Shown: one piece after another, positions 45,498 through 53,326 of the stretch
Layout: each line of letters begins with the position of its first letter
Numbering within the stretch: the stretch's first letter is position 1
NCBI RefSeq assembly: GCF_030697925.1
Contig: NZ_JAUYOJ010000237.1
Location: forward strand, 1 to 53,326
Source: Phenylobacterium sp.
GTDB lineage: Bacteria; Pseudomonadota; Alphaproteobacteria; Caulobacterales; Caulobacteraceae
Direction: 5' to 3'
DNA: 53,326 nt
Position numbers and translations under genes: made by a program
The notes under the pieces: generated by a model
Told to the model about the DNA's origin: nothing
Databases searched by the model: none
The model's input: the letters and a program-made list of their open reading frames with translations, nothing else

Positions 45498-47654
45498 ATG
45501 CCGACCCAGCCTTGGATGGACACCAGCCTGTCGCCCGACGCTCGGGCCGAGCTGCTGATCGCCGAACTGACCCTCGACGAGATGATCTCCCTCGTCCACG
45601 GCCCCATGCCGGCCCTGGTCTCCCCCCCGCCGGCCGATGCGGCCATGGGGGCGGGCTACATCCCCGGCGTGGCGCGGCTGGGCATTCCGCCGCTCAACGA
45701 GACCGACGCCAGCCTGGGCATCGCCAATCCGCGCAAGGTCCGTCCGGGCGACGGCGCCACCGGCCTGCCGTCGGGCCTGGCTCTGGCCTCGACCTGGGAC
45801 CCGGAGTTGGCCTATGCCGCCGGCGCCATGGTCGGCTCCGAGGCCCGCGATAAGGGCTTCAACGTCCTGCTGGGCGGCGGGGCGAACCTGACCAGGGAGC
45901 CGCGCTGCGGGCGCAACTTCGAATATCTGGGCGAAGACCCGCTGCTGGCCGGGGTGCTGGCGGGCGAAGCGATCCGCGGGGCCCAGTCCAACGACATCGT
46001 CTGCACGCTGAAGCACTTCGCGCTCAACGACCAGGAGACCTGCCGCCACGTGGTCGACGCCCGCATCGACGAGGGCGCCCTGCGCGAGAGCGACCTGCTG
46101 GCCTTCCAGATCGCCATCGAGCGTGGCGATCCCGGCTCGGTCATGTGCGCCTACAACCGGGTCAACGGCGAGTGGGCCGGCGAGAACGACTTCCTGCTGA
46201 ACCAGGTGCTCAAGCGTGATTGGGGCTACGCCGGCTGGGTCATGAGCGACTGGGGCGCGGTCCACACCACCGCCAAGGCGGCCCTGGCCGGCCTCGACCA
46301 GGAGAGCGGCGAGCAGCTCGACAAGCAGGTCTATTTCGGCGAGCTGCTGAAGGAGGCGGTGCAACAGGGCGAGGTCCCGTTCGAGCGGCTCTCGAACATG
46401 GTCCATCGAATCCTGCGCAGCCTGATCGCCCATGGCGTCTTCGACCGCCCCGCCGAGCGGCGCGAGACCGACTACCAGGCCAACGCCCAGGTCGCCCAAG
46501 CCGCCGCCGAGGCCGGCATCGTGCTGCTGAAGAACGATGGCGTCCTGCCGCTCGCGGGCGTGCGAAGGGTGGCGTTGATCGGGGCCCACGCCGATGTGGG
46601 CGTGCTCTCCGGCGGCGGCTCGTCCCAGGTGCTCGCGCCGGGCGAACAGGGGCTGGAGATCCCGGTGACCATGGGGCCGTCCTCGGCCTTCTCGCGGATC
46701 ACCTACCATCCCTCCGCGCCGCTGACCGCCCTGCGGGGCCTGCTGGGCAACGTGGCGGTGACCTATGACGCCGGGACCGATCCCGTGACCGCCGCGCAGG
46801 CCGCGCGTGACGCCGACGTGGCCATCGTCTTCGCCGACCAGTGGTGCACCGAGGCCGAGGACCTGCCGACGCTCAGCCTGCCGGGCGACCAGGACGCCCT
46901 GATCGCCGCCGTGGCCAAGGCCAATCCGAAGACGGTGGTGGTGCTCGAAACCGGGACCCCGGTCCTGACGCCATGGCTGGATGACGTCGCCGCCCTGCTG
47001 CAGGCCTGGTATCCTGGCGTGCGCGGCGGAGAGGCCATCGCCCGCGTCCTGACCGGCGAGGTGAACCCCTCGGGCCGCCTGCCGATCAGCTTCCCCCGTT
47101 CCACCGAGGATCTGGTCCGCCCGCAGATCCCCGGCATGATCTTCGGCCCGCCGGTGGAGGGGAAGACCATCCCCACCTCCTTCCCGGGCGTGCAGCAGCA
47201 CAAGGGCCGGTTCTCGGTCGAGCACCCGGAGGGCGCCGACGTCGGCTATCGCTGGTTCGCCCGGGCCGCGAAGCCGACCCAGTTCCCCTTCGGCTTCGGC
47301 CTCTCCTATTCGCGGTTCAGTTACTCCGGCCTATCGGTCGGCGGTGGCGAGACCCTGACCGTGAGTTTCGACGTCACCAATACCGGCGATCGCGCCGGGA
47401 TCGACACGCCGCAGGTCTATGCGACGGTGGCCGGCGGCCCGCGCCTGATCGGCTGGTCCCGCGAGGCCCTGGCGCCGGGCGAGACCCGCCGGGTGACGGT
47501 GGTCGCCGATCCCCGCTTGCTGGCGAGCTACGACGTCAGCCTGCCCGGCTGGCGCATCGCCGCGGGCAAGGTCGAAGTGGTCGTCGGGACATCGGTGGAG
47601 ACGATGACCCTGCGCGGCGAGGCGACGCTGATGGCGCGGACGCTCGCACCGTAG
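45498..47654 (+). CDS. Glycoside hydrolase family 3 beta-glucosidase
   Basis: A 718-residue enzyme. The N-terminal barrel has KHFALNDQE at 172-180 and nucleophile Asp251 in VMSDWGAVH; a middle alpha/beta domain (about 330-540) carries the acid/base region; and a fibronectin-III-like domain ends the protein (GGETLTVSFDVTNTGDRAG). It hydrolyses terminal beta-glucosides or related sugars. No signal peptide is seen, pointing to the cytoplasm. The gene is alone, divergent from a TetR regulator. Confidence 0.92.
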   Translation: MPTQPWMDTSLSPDARAELLIAELTLDEMISLVHGPMPALVSPPPADAAMGAGYIPGVARLGIPPLNETDASLGIANPRKVRPGDGATGLPSGLALASTWDPELAYAAGAMVGSEARDKGFNVLLGGGANLTREPRCGRNFEYLGEDPLLAGVLAGEAIRGAQSNDIVCTLKHFALNDQETCRHVVDARIDEGALRESDLLAFQIAIERGDPGSVMCAYNRVNGEWAGENDFLLNQVLKRDWGYAGWVMSDWGAVHTTAKAALAGLDQESGEQLDKQVYFGELLKEAVQQGEVPFERLSNMVHRILRSLIAHGVFDRPAERRETDYQANAQVAQAAAEAGIVLLKNDGVLPLAGVRRVALIGAHADVGVLSGGGSSQVLAPGEQGLEIPVTMGPSSAFSRITYHPSAPLTALRGLLGNVAVTYDAGTDPVTAAQAARDADVAIVFADQWCTEAEDLPTLSLPGDQDALIAAVAKANPKTVVVLETGTPVLTPWLDDVAALLQAWYPGVRGGEAIARVLTGEVNPSGRLPISFPRSTEDLVRPQIPGMIFGPPVEGKTIPTSFPGVQQHKGRFSVEHPEGADVGYRWFARAAKPTQFPFGFGLSYSRFSYSGLSVGGGETLTVSFDVTNTGDRAGIDTPQVYATVAGGPRLIGWSREALAPGETRRVTVVADPRLLASYDVSLPGWRIAAGKVEVVVGTSVETMTLRGEATLMARTLAP

Positions 47655-47721
47655 CAATCGGTAACCCGCCATTGAGGCCACTGGAGGATCATCCGGAGCC
47701 TGCGCCCGGGAGATTGGCCTG

Positions 47722-47952
47722 ATGACTCTCGTCCTGATCCTGCTCGTCGCCGCGCCGCTGCTCGTCGGCGGGTTGCTGACCTGGCGAGCACGACGGCGTG
47801 TCGCCGCGCTCGATGCGGAGACCCGCGAGGAGGTCGAGGCGATGCTGATTCGGGTGAACGCGCGTGGTCACCAGCGTCAGGACGATAGCGTCAGCGGCGG
47901 CGGTTGGTGGAGCCTCCATGGCGACGGAGATGGCGGCGACGGCGGCGAATGA
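47722..47952 (+). CDS. Small membrane protein with Gly/Asp-rich tail
   Basis: A 76-residue protein. An N-terminal membrane helix (about 3-22, VLILLVAAPLLVGGLL) is followed by a basic patch (WRARRRV), an acidic helix and the tail GGGWWSLHGDGDGGDGGE. GGGAG-type Shine-Dalgarno bases are upstream of the ATG at 47722. I do not recognise a family. The Gly/Asp tail could bind metal, or be disordered. It follows the GH3 gene by 67 bp and ends 15 bp from the opposing amidohydrolase. Confidence 0.55.
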   Translation: MTLVLILLVAAPLLVGGLLTWRARRRVAALDAETREEVEAMLIRVNARGHQRQDDSVSGGGWWSLHGDGDGGDGGE

Positions 47953-47967
47953 CCCCCGCGCCCGGGT

Positions 47968-49335
47968 CTACTTCGGATAGGCCACCGGATACGGCCCGTT
48001 GAGCGTCTTGTAGCGGTCGCGCAGCTCGGTCTGGCGGGAGGTCATCGGCTGGCTCACGCCCTTGATGAACACCGCGGTGGCCTGGGAGAGCGGCTCGAGG
48101 GGATCGCCGGTCCAGATCACCAGGTCGGCGTCCTTGCCGGCCTCGATGGAGCCGATGCTGTCGGCCACGCCGAAGATCTTGGCCGGGTTGATCGTCACGG
48201 CCGCCAGGGCCGCCGAATAGGGCATGCCGTAGGCCACCGCGTTGCCGGCGTTGTAGCGCATCTCCCGCACGCGGTGGCCGCCGCCCGATCCCTCGATGGC
48301 CACCGTCACGCCGGCGGCCTGCAGGCGCGCGGCGTTCTCCAGCGTGGAGGCCAGCAGCTCGAAGCTCTCCGGTCGGTCGCTCAGGGGATCGGTCAGCACC
48401 GGGACCCCGGCCGCGGCGATCTCGCGCGCGGCCATCCAGCCTTCTTCCGCCCCGCTGAGGATCAGCTTGACCCCCTCCTCGCGGGCGAACTTCAGGACGG
48501 CGCGGATGTCGGAGACCCTGTGCACCGAGGCGATGATCGGCATCCGGCCCTGGATCACCGGGATCAGGGCCTCGAGATCGGCCTTGGACAGAGCCAGGTC
48601 GCGCACGCCGGCTCGGTCATAGGCGGCCTTGTCGCGCATGTAGTCGCGCACGTCGCGGAAGGCGGCCTTCAGCGCCACGATCTCGGCGCCGCGGGCGCCG
48701 CCGGCCACATTGGCCCCGCCGTCGCCGAAGGGGACCACCATGCCGACCTTCGGCTTGACCAGGATGTCGGGGCCCTCGGCCAGGTGGATCACCGCGGCCT
48801 GGCCGGCGAACAGGGCGTGGGACTTGGAGTCCCCGCCGCCGCCGGCTGTGTACTGCTCGGCCTCGCCGCCGTCGTCGGCGTGCTCGCCGCCCCCGCCGCC
48901 GCGCGCCGGGATGGGCGTGACGATGGCCCGGGTGATGCCCGCCAGCCGCGCCACCGGGATCAGGGTCGAGTCGGGATTGAGCGCGTACTGCACGTCGAAG
49001 GACGCGCCGATGTCTGGGTTGTCGACGGTGAGGTCGTCGCCCAGCGAGCGGACCTCCACGGCCCCCAGCAGGGCGTTGGTCGCCACCAGGCCGGGCGTCA
49101 CCGTCGCGCCCTTGGCGTCGATGATCGTGACGCCCGAGGCGATGGATAGCGCCTTGTCGGCGCCGGCCACGGCGGTGATCTTGCCGTTCACGACCAGGAT
49201 GGTCCCGTTGGCGATCTCGCCCGCCGCACCGGCGGTGAGGATCCGCGCATTGGTTATCGCCAGGTTCTGGGCCTGGCCCGGCGTGGCCAGGGCGGCGAGG
49301 GTCAGCGCCGCGAGGCTGACGGATAGGGTACGCAT
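47968..49335 (-). CDS. Amidohydrolase-like protein lacking the metal-binding HxH motif
   Basis: A 455-residue secreted protein with a signal peptide (cut after GQAQ region) and an amidohydrolase-type fold. Where active members read PGLIDxHxH, this one reads PGLVATNALLG (81-91), so the Asp and both His ligands are gone. A Gly/Asp-rich low-complexity insert occupies about 143-171. The C-terminal GKDADLVIWTGDP segment is typical of the superfamily. It overlaps the next amidohydrolase by one base (TGATG), so the pair is translationally coupled. It may be an inactive partner subunit. Confidence 0.85.
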   Translation of the reverse strand: MRTLSVSLAALTLAALATPGQAQNLAITNARILTAGAAGEIANGTILVVNGKITAVAGADKALSIASGVTIIDAKGATVTPGLVATNALLGAVEVRSLGDDLTVDNPDIGASFDVQYALNPDSTLIPVARLAGITRAIVTPIPARGGGGGEHADDGGEAEQYTAGGGGDSKSHALFAGQAAVIHLAEGPDILVKPKVGMVVPFGDGGANVAGGARGAEIVALKAAFRDVRDYMRDKAAYDRAGVRDLALSKADLEALIPVIQGRMPIIASVHRVSDIRAVLKFAREEGVKLILSGAEEGWMAAREIAAAGVPVLTDPLSDRPESFELLASTLENAARLQAAGVTVAIEGSGGGHRVREMRYNAGNAVAYGMPYSAALAAVTINPAKIFGVADSIGSIEAGKDADLVIWTGDPLEPLSQATAVFIKGVSQPMTSRQTELRDRYKTLNGPYPVAYPK

Positions 49336-50768
49336 CAGCGGTTGGCCCCCTGGCCGAGTTCGAAGTCAGACTTGGGCTGGTAGCGCGGGTCCTTGCGGTC
49401 GTAGGCGATCGCCCCGTCCAGATAGACCCGCTCGGCGCGGGCGTAGATCGAGAAGGGGTTCTTGTCCCAAAGCACCACGTCGGCCCGCTTGCCGGGCTCC
49501 AGGGCGCCGGTGTCGCTGAGGCCCAGCGCCTTGGCTGGATTGGCGGTGATCCATCTCATCGCCTCGGCCTCGCTGATCTGCAGGCCTCCGGCGCGGCCGG
49601 CGGCGAGCGCCTCGGCGGCTTCCTGGTTCAGGCGCTGGATGACGTCGGGGTCGTCGGACTTGATGATCGCGCAGCCGCCGGCGGCGTGGACCAGGGCCGC
49701 ATTGGCCTCGATGCCGTCCCAGGCCTCCAGCTTCGCCCCCCACCAGTTGGCCCAGGTGGCCGTGCAGATGTCGTTCTTCGCCAGGATGTCGGCGATCTTG
49801 TATGCCTCCGAGGCGTGGTGGAATGCGGTGATCTTGTAGCCGAACTCCTGGGCGATCCCGATCATCTGGACCATCTCGTCGGCCCGGTAGCAGTGGTTCT
49901 CCACCAGGATCTCGCCCTTCAGCACGCCCACCAGGGTCTCGAGCTGCAGGTCGCGCTTGGGGGGATCGGCCTTCTCGCCGCGATCGGCCTTGGCGCGGTA
50001 GTCCTCCCACTTGCGGGCGTAGTCGGCGGCGTTGATCCAGGCGGTCCGGTAGCCGGCCACATTGCCCATGCGGGTCGAGGGCGCGCGGGTGCGACCACCG
50101 TAAACCCGCTTGGGGTTCTCGCCGCAGGCCATCTTCAGGCCATAGGGCGCGCCGGGATATTTCATGTCCTGGGTGGTGCGGGCTGGTACGTTGCGCAGGG
50201 TGACGGAGCGACCGCCGATCAGGTTGCCGGACCCAGGCAGGACCATGATCGTGGTTACGCCCCCGGCGCGGGCGAGGTTGAAGCCCGGATCCTGCGGCCA
50301 GACCGAGTGTTCCGCCCAGACCTGGGCGGTGTTGGGATCGGTCAGCTCGTTGCCGTCGGAATGGGCCGGCACGGAGGGCGAAGGATAGACGCCCAGGTGA
50401 GAGTGAGTGTCGATGAGCCCCGGGGTCACATACTTGCCGCGCGCGTCGACCAGCTCATAGCCGGCGGGAGCGGCCAGGCCCGCGCCCACCGCCTCGACCT
50501 TGCCGTCGCGGATCAGCACCGTGCCGTTCTCGATCAGGCCGCCGGTCCCGGTGAAGACGCTGGCGCCGACCAGGGCGGTCGGGCGCGAGGGCAGGGGACG
50601 GTAGGTGGAGGCGTAGGGGGCGCCGTTGTTGGCGGCGTCCAGGCCCTTGGCCAGGGGCCGCGCCTTGGCGCTCTCCCCGGCGGGCTTCTTGGTGGGCGCC
50701 GCGCCCGTGGCGCAACCGCCCAGGGCCGTGGCCGCGATCAGCGCGACCGCCGTCCAAATTCGTCTCAT
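49335..50768 (-). CDS. Amidohydrolase family lipoprotein
   Basis: A 477-residue protein with signal and lipobox LGGC (Cys19), predicted to be on the periplasmic side of an envelope membrane. The metal-binding motif PGLIDTHSH is intact with His122 and His124; further His occur in TAFHHASEAY, and the superfamily end GKRADVVLWDKNP is present. It should hydrolyse an amide or related bond; substrate unknown, although related pairs are annotated as imidazolonepropionase-like. The ATG at 50768 is chosen; a GTG at 50783 would add five residues. It is first in a two-gene operon with the degenerate paralogue. Confidence 0.88.
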   Translation of the reverse strand: MRRIWTAVALIAATALGGCATGAAPTKKPAGESAKARPLAKGLDAANNGAPYASTYRPLPSRPTALVGASVFTGTGGLIENGTVLIRDGKVEAVGAGLAAPAGYELVDARGKYVTPGLIDTHSHLGVYPSPSVPAHSDGNELTDPNTAQVWAEHSVWPQDPGFNLARAGGVTTIMVLPGSGNLIGGRSVTLRNVPARTTQDMKYPGAPYGLKMACGENPKRVYGGRTRAPSTRMGNVAGYRTAWINAADYARKWEDYRAKADRGEKADPPKRDLQLETLVGVLKGEILVENHCYRADEMVQMIGIAQEFGYKITAFHHASEAYKIADILAKNDICTATWANWWGAKLEAWDGIEANAALVHAAGGCAIIKSDDPDVIQRLNQEAAEALAAGRAGGLQISEAEAMRWITANPAKALGLSDTGALEPGKRADVVLWDKNPFSIYARAERVYLDGAIAYDRKDPRYQPKSDFELGQGANR

Positions 50769-50984
50769 CCCGGATATCCCCACAGTCTATTACCGGCGAT
50801 AAGACACCATGGAGCTTGCCGGAAACAAGCCGATCCGGAGGAATATTTTGCGCAATTCTAGAGCTACCGAGGCACGGCCGCGCACCAGCGGCGCCGTAGG
50901 GGTCAGCATGGTCCGCGGCGCCCTCCTGGCACGCGCCCTTTCGCCGCTTGCCATTTTTCAAACGGACGTTAGTCACCTTGCGCC

Positions 50985-51461
50985 ATGTCCGACGATCTGA
51001 CCGAAGAGCAGGCCGCCGTCGTTCCAGACGGTTATGTCATCAATCTCTGGCAGCGCGGTTTCGGCCGCACGGTCGGTCCGTTCTATTCGAAGCGCGACGA
51101 GGCGGCGAACGCGGAGGTCATGGCCTTCCGGGTCGAGGAGCATCACGCCAACGGCATGAACAACTGCCACGGTGGCGTGCTGATGAGCTTCGCCGACATG
51201 GCCTGGGGCCGGGTGATCTCCAACCAGCGGGAGATCGGCTGGGTGACCGTGCGCCTGACCACCGACTTCCTCTCCGGCGCCCACATGGGCGACTGGGTGG
51301 AGGGGACTAGCGAGATCATCACCGAGCAGGACGATGTCTTCACCGTCCGCGGCCGGATTTGGTGCGGCGAGCGCACCCTGATCACCGGCGCCGGCGTCTA
51401 CAAGGGGATCCGCTCCATCGTGCGCAAGCCGGGCGAGCGGGAAGTTCGAGGGGTGGCGTAG
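50985..51461 (+). CDS. Hotdog-fold thioesterase, PaaI family
   Basis: A 158-residue protein with the hotdog signature [16 protein letters not shown] near 59-74, as in PaaI-type acyl-CoA thioesterases, which hydrolyse small or aryl acyl-CoAs. Longer N-terminus than PaaI itself. It ends TAG immediately before the ATG of the alpha/beta hydrolase, so the two are one operon. The 216-bp region before it (to 50769) is shared with the divergent amidohydrolase operon and has no firm promoter. Confidence 0.88.
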   Translation: MSDDLTEEQAAVVPDGYVINLWQRGFGRTVGPFYSKRDEAANAEVMAFRVEEHHANGMNNCHGGVLMSFADMAWGRVISNQREIGWVTVRLTTDFLSGAHMGDWVEGTSEIITEQDDVFTVRGRIWCGERTLITGAGVYKGIRSIVRKPGEREVRGVA

Positions 51462-52526
51462 ATGGCTTTGGATCCGGCGATCAAGGAAGGCGCGCCCGTC
51501 GGCTATGACGACCGGCCGATCCACTCCGAGCCCGGCGCCCTGCCGCCCGAGGTCCAGGCGCCGCTGGCGCCGTTCCGCGGACAGGAGCCTGACGCGCCCC
51601 AGTGGTTCCAGGACGCCATCGCCCAGGAGCCGGAGCGGACCTTTGTCGAGTCCCTGGGCACCAAGCTCGAACTCCTGACCTGGGGCGAGGTCGGCAAGCC
51701 CGGCCTCTTGTTGGCGCACGGTAACTCCGCCCATGCCGAGTGGTGGAGCTTCATCGCCCCGCTGCTGGCCACCGACTTCCGCGTGGCCTCGATGTCCCTT
51801 GCCGGGATGGGCGCCTCGGACTGGCGCGATAGTTACGCCTTCGACGACTTCGCCGAGGACGCCGAGGCCTGCGCCCGGGCCGCGGGCCTCTATGAGGGCG
51901 ACCGCAAGCCGGTCTATGTCGGCCACTCCTTCGGCGGCTCGCAGGTGTTCTTCGCCGCGGTCAAGCATCCCGAGCGGATGCACGCGGCGATCCTGGTCGA
52001 CGTCGGCTTCGGCGGTCCGCCGCCGGACTCGCCGGAAGGCAAGCGCATGCTGGAGGCCCAGCGCCAACAGCAGATCCGCAACATCCCCACCGCCGACCGC
52101 GCCAGTCGGGTCTATCCGACCATCGAGGCCGCGCTCGCCCGCTTCCGCTTCATGCCGCCCCAGGTGGCCGGCAACCTGTTCGTGGCCGACTTCATCGCCC
52201 GCCGCTCCCTGAAGCGCGCGCCGCTGGAGGACGGTTCGGGCGAGGGCTGGACCTGGCGGTTCGATCCCAACATGTGGAACAAGCTGGACCGCAGCGGGAT
52301 GATGGGCATGACCTCGCAGGGCAAGCCCAAGGTCGCGGTGCCCATGGCCCACATCTACGGCGAACGCTCGGTGGTGATGAGCCGACGCGCGGAGGCCCAG
52401 CCGAGCCCGCTGCCGGACGACATCGTCGAGATCGCCATCCCCGATTCGGCTCACCACATCATGGTCGACCAGCCGCTGGCCCTGGTGGCCGCCCTGCGCG
52501 CCATGCTGGCGGTCTGGCCGGCTTGA
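51462..52526 (+). CDS. Alpha/beta hydrolase
   Basis: A 354-residue hydrolase with nucleophile elbow GHSFGGS (Ser about 154), oxyanion region LLAHGNSAHAEWW and a catalytic His in IPDSAHHIM near 328. No signal peptide. The first 60 residues are an unusual Pro/Glu-rich extension. It begins with no gap after the thioesterase gene. Substrate unknown; an ester or lactone in the same catabolic step as the thioesterase is plausible. Confidence 0.88.
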   Translation: MALDPAIKEGAPVGYDDRPIHSEPGALPPEVQAPLAPFRGQEPDAPQWFQDAIAQEPERTFVESLGTKLELLTWGEVGKPGLLLAHGNSAHAEWWSFIAPLLATDFRVASMSLAGMGASDWRDSYAFDDFAEDAEACARAAGLYEGDRKPVYVGHSFGGSQVFFAAVKHPERMHAAILVDVGFGGPPPDSPEGKRMLEAQRQQQIRNIPTADRASRVYPTIEAALARFRFMPPQVAGNLFVADFIARRSLKRAPLEDGSGEGWTWRFDPNMWNKLDRSGMMGMTSQGKPKVAVPMAHIYGERSVVMSRRAEAQPSPLPDDIVEIAIPDSAHHIMVDQPLALVAALRAMLAVWPA

Positions 52527-52594
52527 GCCTGACGCCCGGTTCGTGTAGTTCCGGCCCCAACTGGTTTTATTTCGAGAAGAGAGACCGCCCCGCC

Positions 52595-52825
52595 ATGGCA
52601 TCCGACTATCACCGCGGCGACATGGACGTCCACGAGCAGACCTCGACCTACCACCTGTTCGTGATGATGGCGAAGTGGGGCTCCCTGGCGCTCGCCGCCC
52701 TGCTGATCTTCATCACGCTCTGGTTCTGCACCGACACCGGCTTCATCGGCAGCTTCATCACCGGCCTGGTGGTCAGCGGCGGCGGCTTCCTGGTGATGCG
52801 CGAGCACGAGACGCCCGAGCACTAG
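52595..52825 (+). CDS. aa3-type cytochrome c oxidase subunit IV
   Basis: A 76-residue membrane protein with the COX_aa3 (subunit IV) pattern: short soluble N-terminus including DMDVHEQTSTYHLFV and a helix pair near 25-72. It is a small, non-catalytic subunit of the aa3 oxidase in alphaproteobacteria. The ATG at 52595 is chosen because this length is normal for the family. Its location next to pntAA is a known alphaproteobacterial pairing. Not to be confused with the eukaryotic subunit IV. Confidence 0.85.
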   Translation: MASDYHRGDMDVHEQTSTYHLFVMMAKWGSLALAALLIFITLWFCTDTGFIGSFITGLVVSGGGFLVMREHETPEH

Positions 52826-52865
52826 GTCCGGCCGGCGGGACCCACATCGCATCCGCTCCAGGCCA

Positions 52866-52889
52866 ACGCTCCGACCCCCGCCGGAGCGT
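52866..52889 (+). terminator. Terminator-like hairpin after oxidase subunit IV
   Basis: ACGCTCCG and CGGAGCGT form an 8-bp stem with loop ACCCCCGC, 40 bp downstream of the stop. The downstream CCAGAAAATCTAAC lacks a T-run. It may separate the oxidase gene from pntAA. Confidence 0.45.
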
Positions 52890-52968
52890 CCAGAAAATCT
52901 AACATTGCGCCTCAAACAACTGTTCGAACGTCACCGCTAGGTCCCTGGACAAGCCGTGACGGCCGCCC

Positions 52969-53010
52969 TTATGGTCCCCCAGCTTTCGTCGGATTTCAGG
53001 GGGACCGTAA
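52969..53010 (+). promoter_or_regulatory. Hairpin hiding the pntAA ribosome binding site
   Basis: TTATGGTCCCCC (52969-52980) pairs with GGGGGACCGTAA (52999-53010) over 12 bp including one G-U, with an 18-base loop. The right arm is the only Shine-Dalgarno-like stretch before the pntAA ATG at 53015, so initiation would need the stem to open. This is a candidate RNA switch or thermometer, or a site for a helper protein or small RNA. Confidence 0.5.
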
Positions 53011-53014
53011 GCGC

Positions 53015-53326
53015 ATGGCCGTCATCGCCGTCACCAAGGAACGCCGCGCGGCGGAGACTCGCGTGGCTGCGACTCCAGAGACGGTGAAGAAGCTGATCGC
53101 CAGCGGGTTTTCGGTGGTGGTCGAGGCCGGCGCGGGGACGGCCGCCTCCTATCAGGACGCCGACTATGCGGCGGCCGGTGCGACCCTGGCCAAGACCGCC
53201 AAGGAGGCGATCGGCAAGGCCGACATCCTGTTCAAGGTCCGCGCCCCGGCCGACGAGGAGATCGCGGCGCTGAAGTCCGGCGCCCTGGTGGTGGCCACGC
53301 TTAATCCGCACCAGGACAAGGATGCG
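53015..53326 (+). CDS. pntA: NAD(P) transhydrogenase subunit alpha PntAA (5' part, cut by window end)
   Basis: The first 104 codons of the N-terminal subunit of the Re/Si-specific proton-translocating transhydrogenase, which transfers hydride between NADH and NADP+ at the cost of proton flow. MAVIAVTKERRAAETRVAAT at the start and GFSVVVEAGAGTAASYQDADY are the alanine dehydrogenase/PNT N-terminal signature. The gene runs past the window end. Downstream subunits are expected next. It follows the oxidase subunit IV gene by 189 bp. Confidence 0.93.
   Translation, partial: MAVIAVTKERRAAETRVAATPETVKKLIASGFSVVVEAGAGTAASYQDADYAAAGATLAKTAKEAIGKADILFKVRAPADEEIAALKSGALVVATLNPHQDKDA

Noticed and set aside
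44784..47225. Minus-strand frame of 813 codons covering the GH3 gene
   Set aside because: Only its C-terminal 214 codons are a recognisable TetR regulator; the rest is low-complexity Gly/Ala/Arg sequence antisense to GH3, as expected in GC-rich DNA.
50809..51000. Plus-strand 63-codon frame before the thioesterase gene
   Set aside because: No Shine-Dalgarno fits its ATG, it overlaps the thioesterase start and the residues show no protein-like pattern.

Overview
This is a GC-rich chromosomal stretch from an alphaproteobacterium, most likely a member of the Caulobacteraceae (Caulobacter/Phenylobacterium type). The inference rests on gene content: a TacA-type sigma-54 activator with its receiver aspartate at residue 54, a GapR (DUF2312) chromosome-structuring protein 560 bp from tacA's 3' end, a TrcR/DUF1013 cell-cycle regulator, motA, a zinc-ligand-poor L36, and an aa3-oxidase subunit IV gene next to pntAA. 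No tRNA, rRNA, CRISPR array, insertion sequence, integrase or phage gene was seen. The window reads as core chromosome with dispersed intergenic repeats rather than as an island.

Layout. 1-4.6 kb: an SDR reductase and a ydbH-ynbE-ydbL operon for envelope lipid transport. 4.6-11.8 kb: a DUF885 peptidase-like protein, an APC amino-acid permease, rfbD preceded by a 21-codon fossil of rfbB, a MATE exporter and a class C beta-lactamase-like serine hydrolase. 12.1-17.8 kb: an acyl-CoA dehydrogenase, then an overlapping acyl-CoA ligase / FMN reductase / RibB set, the last with a dead GTP cyclohydrolase II half, and a TylF-type methyltransferase. 17.8-22.5 kb: a small lipoprotein, a PEP-CTERM secreted protein, trcR with a leader-peptide uORF, two DUF465 proteins around ubiX, and a VOC protein. 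22.5-30 kb: a diguanylate cyclase, purEK, motA, an MFS pump, an MltB-like transglycosylase, rpmJ, a HAD hydrolase and folE. 30-37.8 kb: gapR and a coupled partner gene, tacA, a TolB-like/TPR membrane protein, a DUF457-like membrane protein and a PQQ quinohemoprotein dehydrogenase. 38-53.3 kb: an esterase, an M3 oligopeptidase, an AraC/GyrI regulator divergent from an amidase, a second acyl-CoA dehydrogenase, a TetR/GH3 glucosidase divergent pair, two amidohydrolases (one with its metal ligands missing), a hotdog thioesterase, an alpha/beta hydrolase, the cytochrome aa3 small subunit and the start of pntAA.

Genes are packed tightly. Six of thirteen convergent pairs share one tetranucleotide (CTAG, TTAG or CTAA) that holds both stop codons. 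Three of the wider convergent gaps are filled with hairpin-rich repeats. The most interesting signals are non-coding or very small: the trcR leader peptide with an ideal Shine-Dalgarno, an internal GAAA hairpin and an ATGA overlap; the rfbB fossil that now supplies the translation start region for rfbD; a 12-bp hairpin that hides the pntAA ribosome binding site; and two inverted 106-bp repeat copies 10.5 kb apart. I did not find a convincing new multi-gene defence or biosynthetic system.
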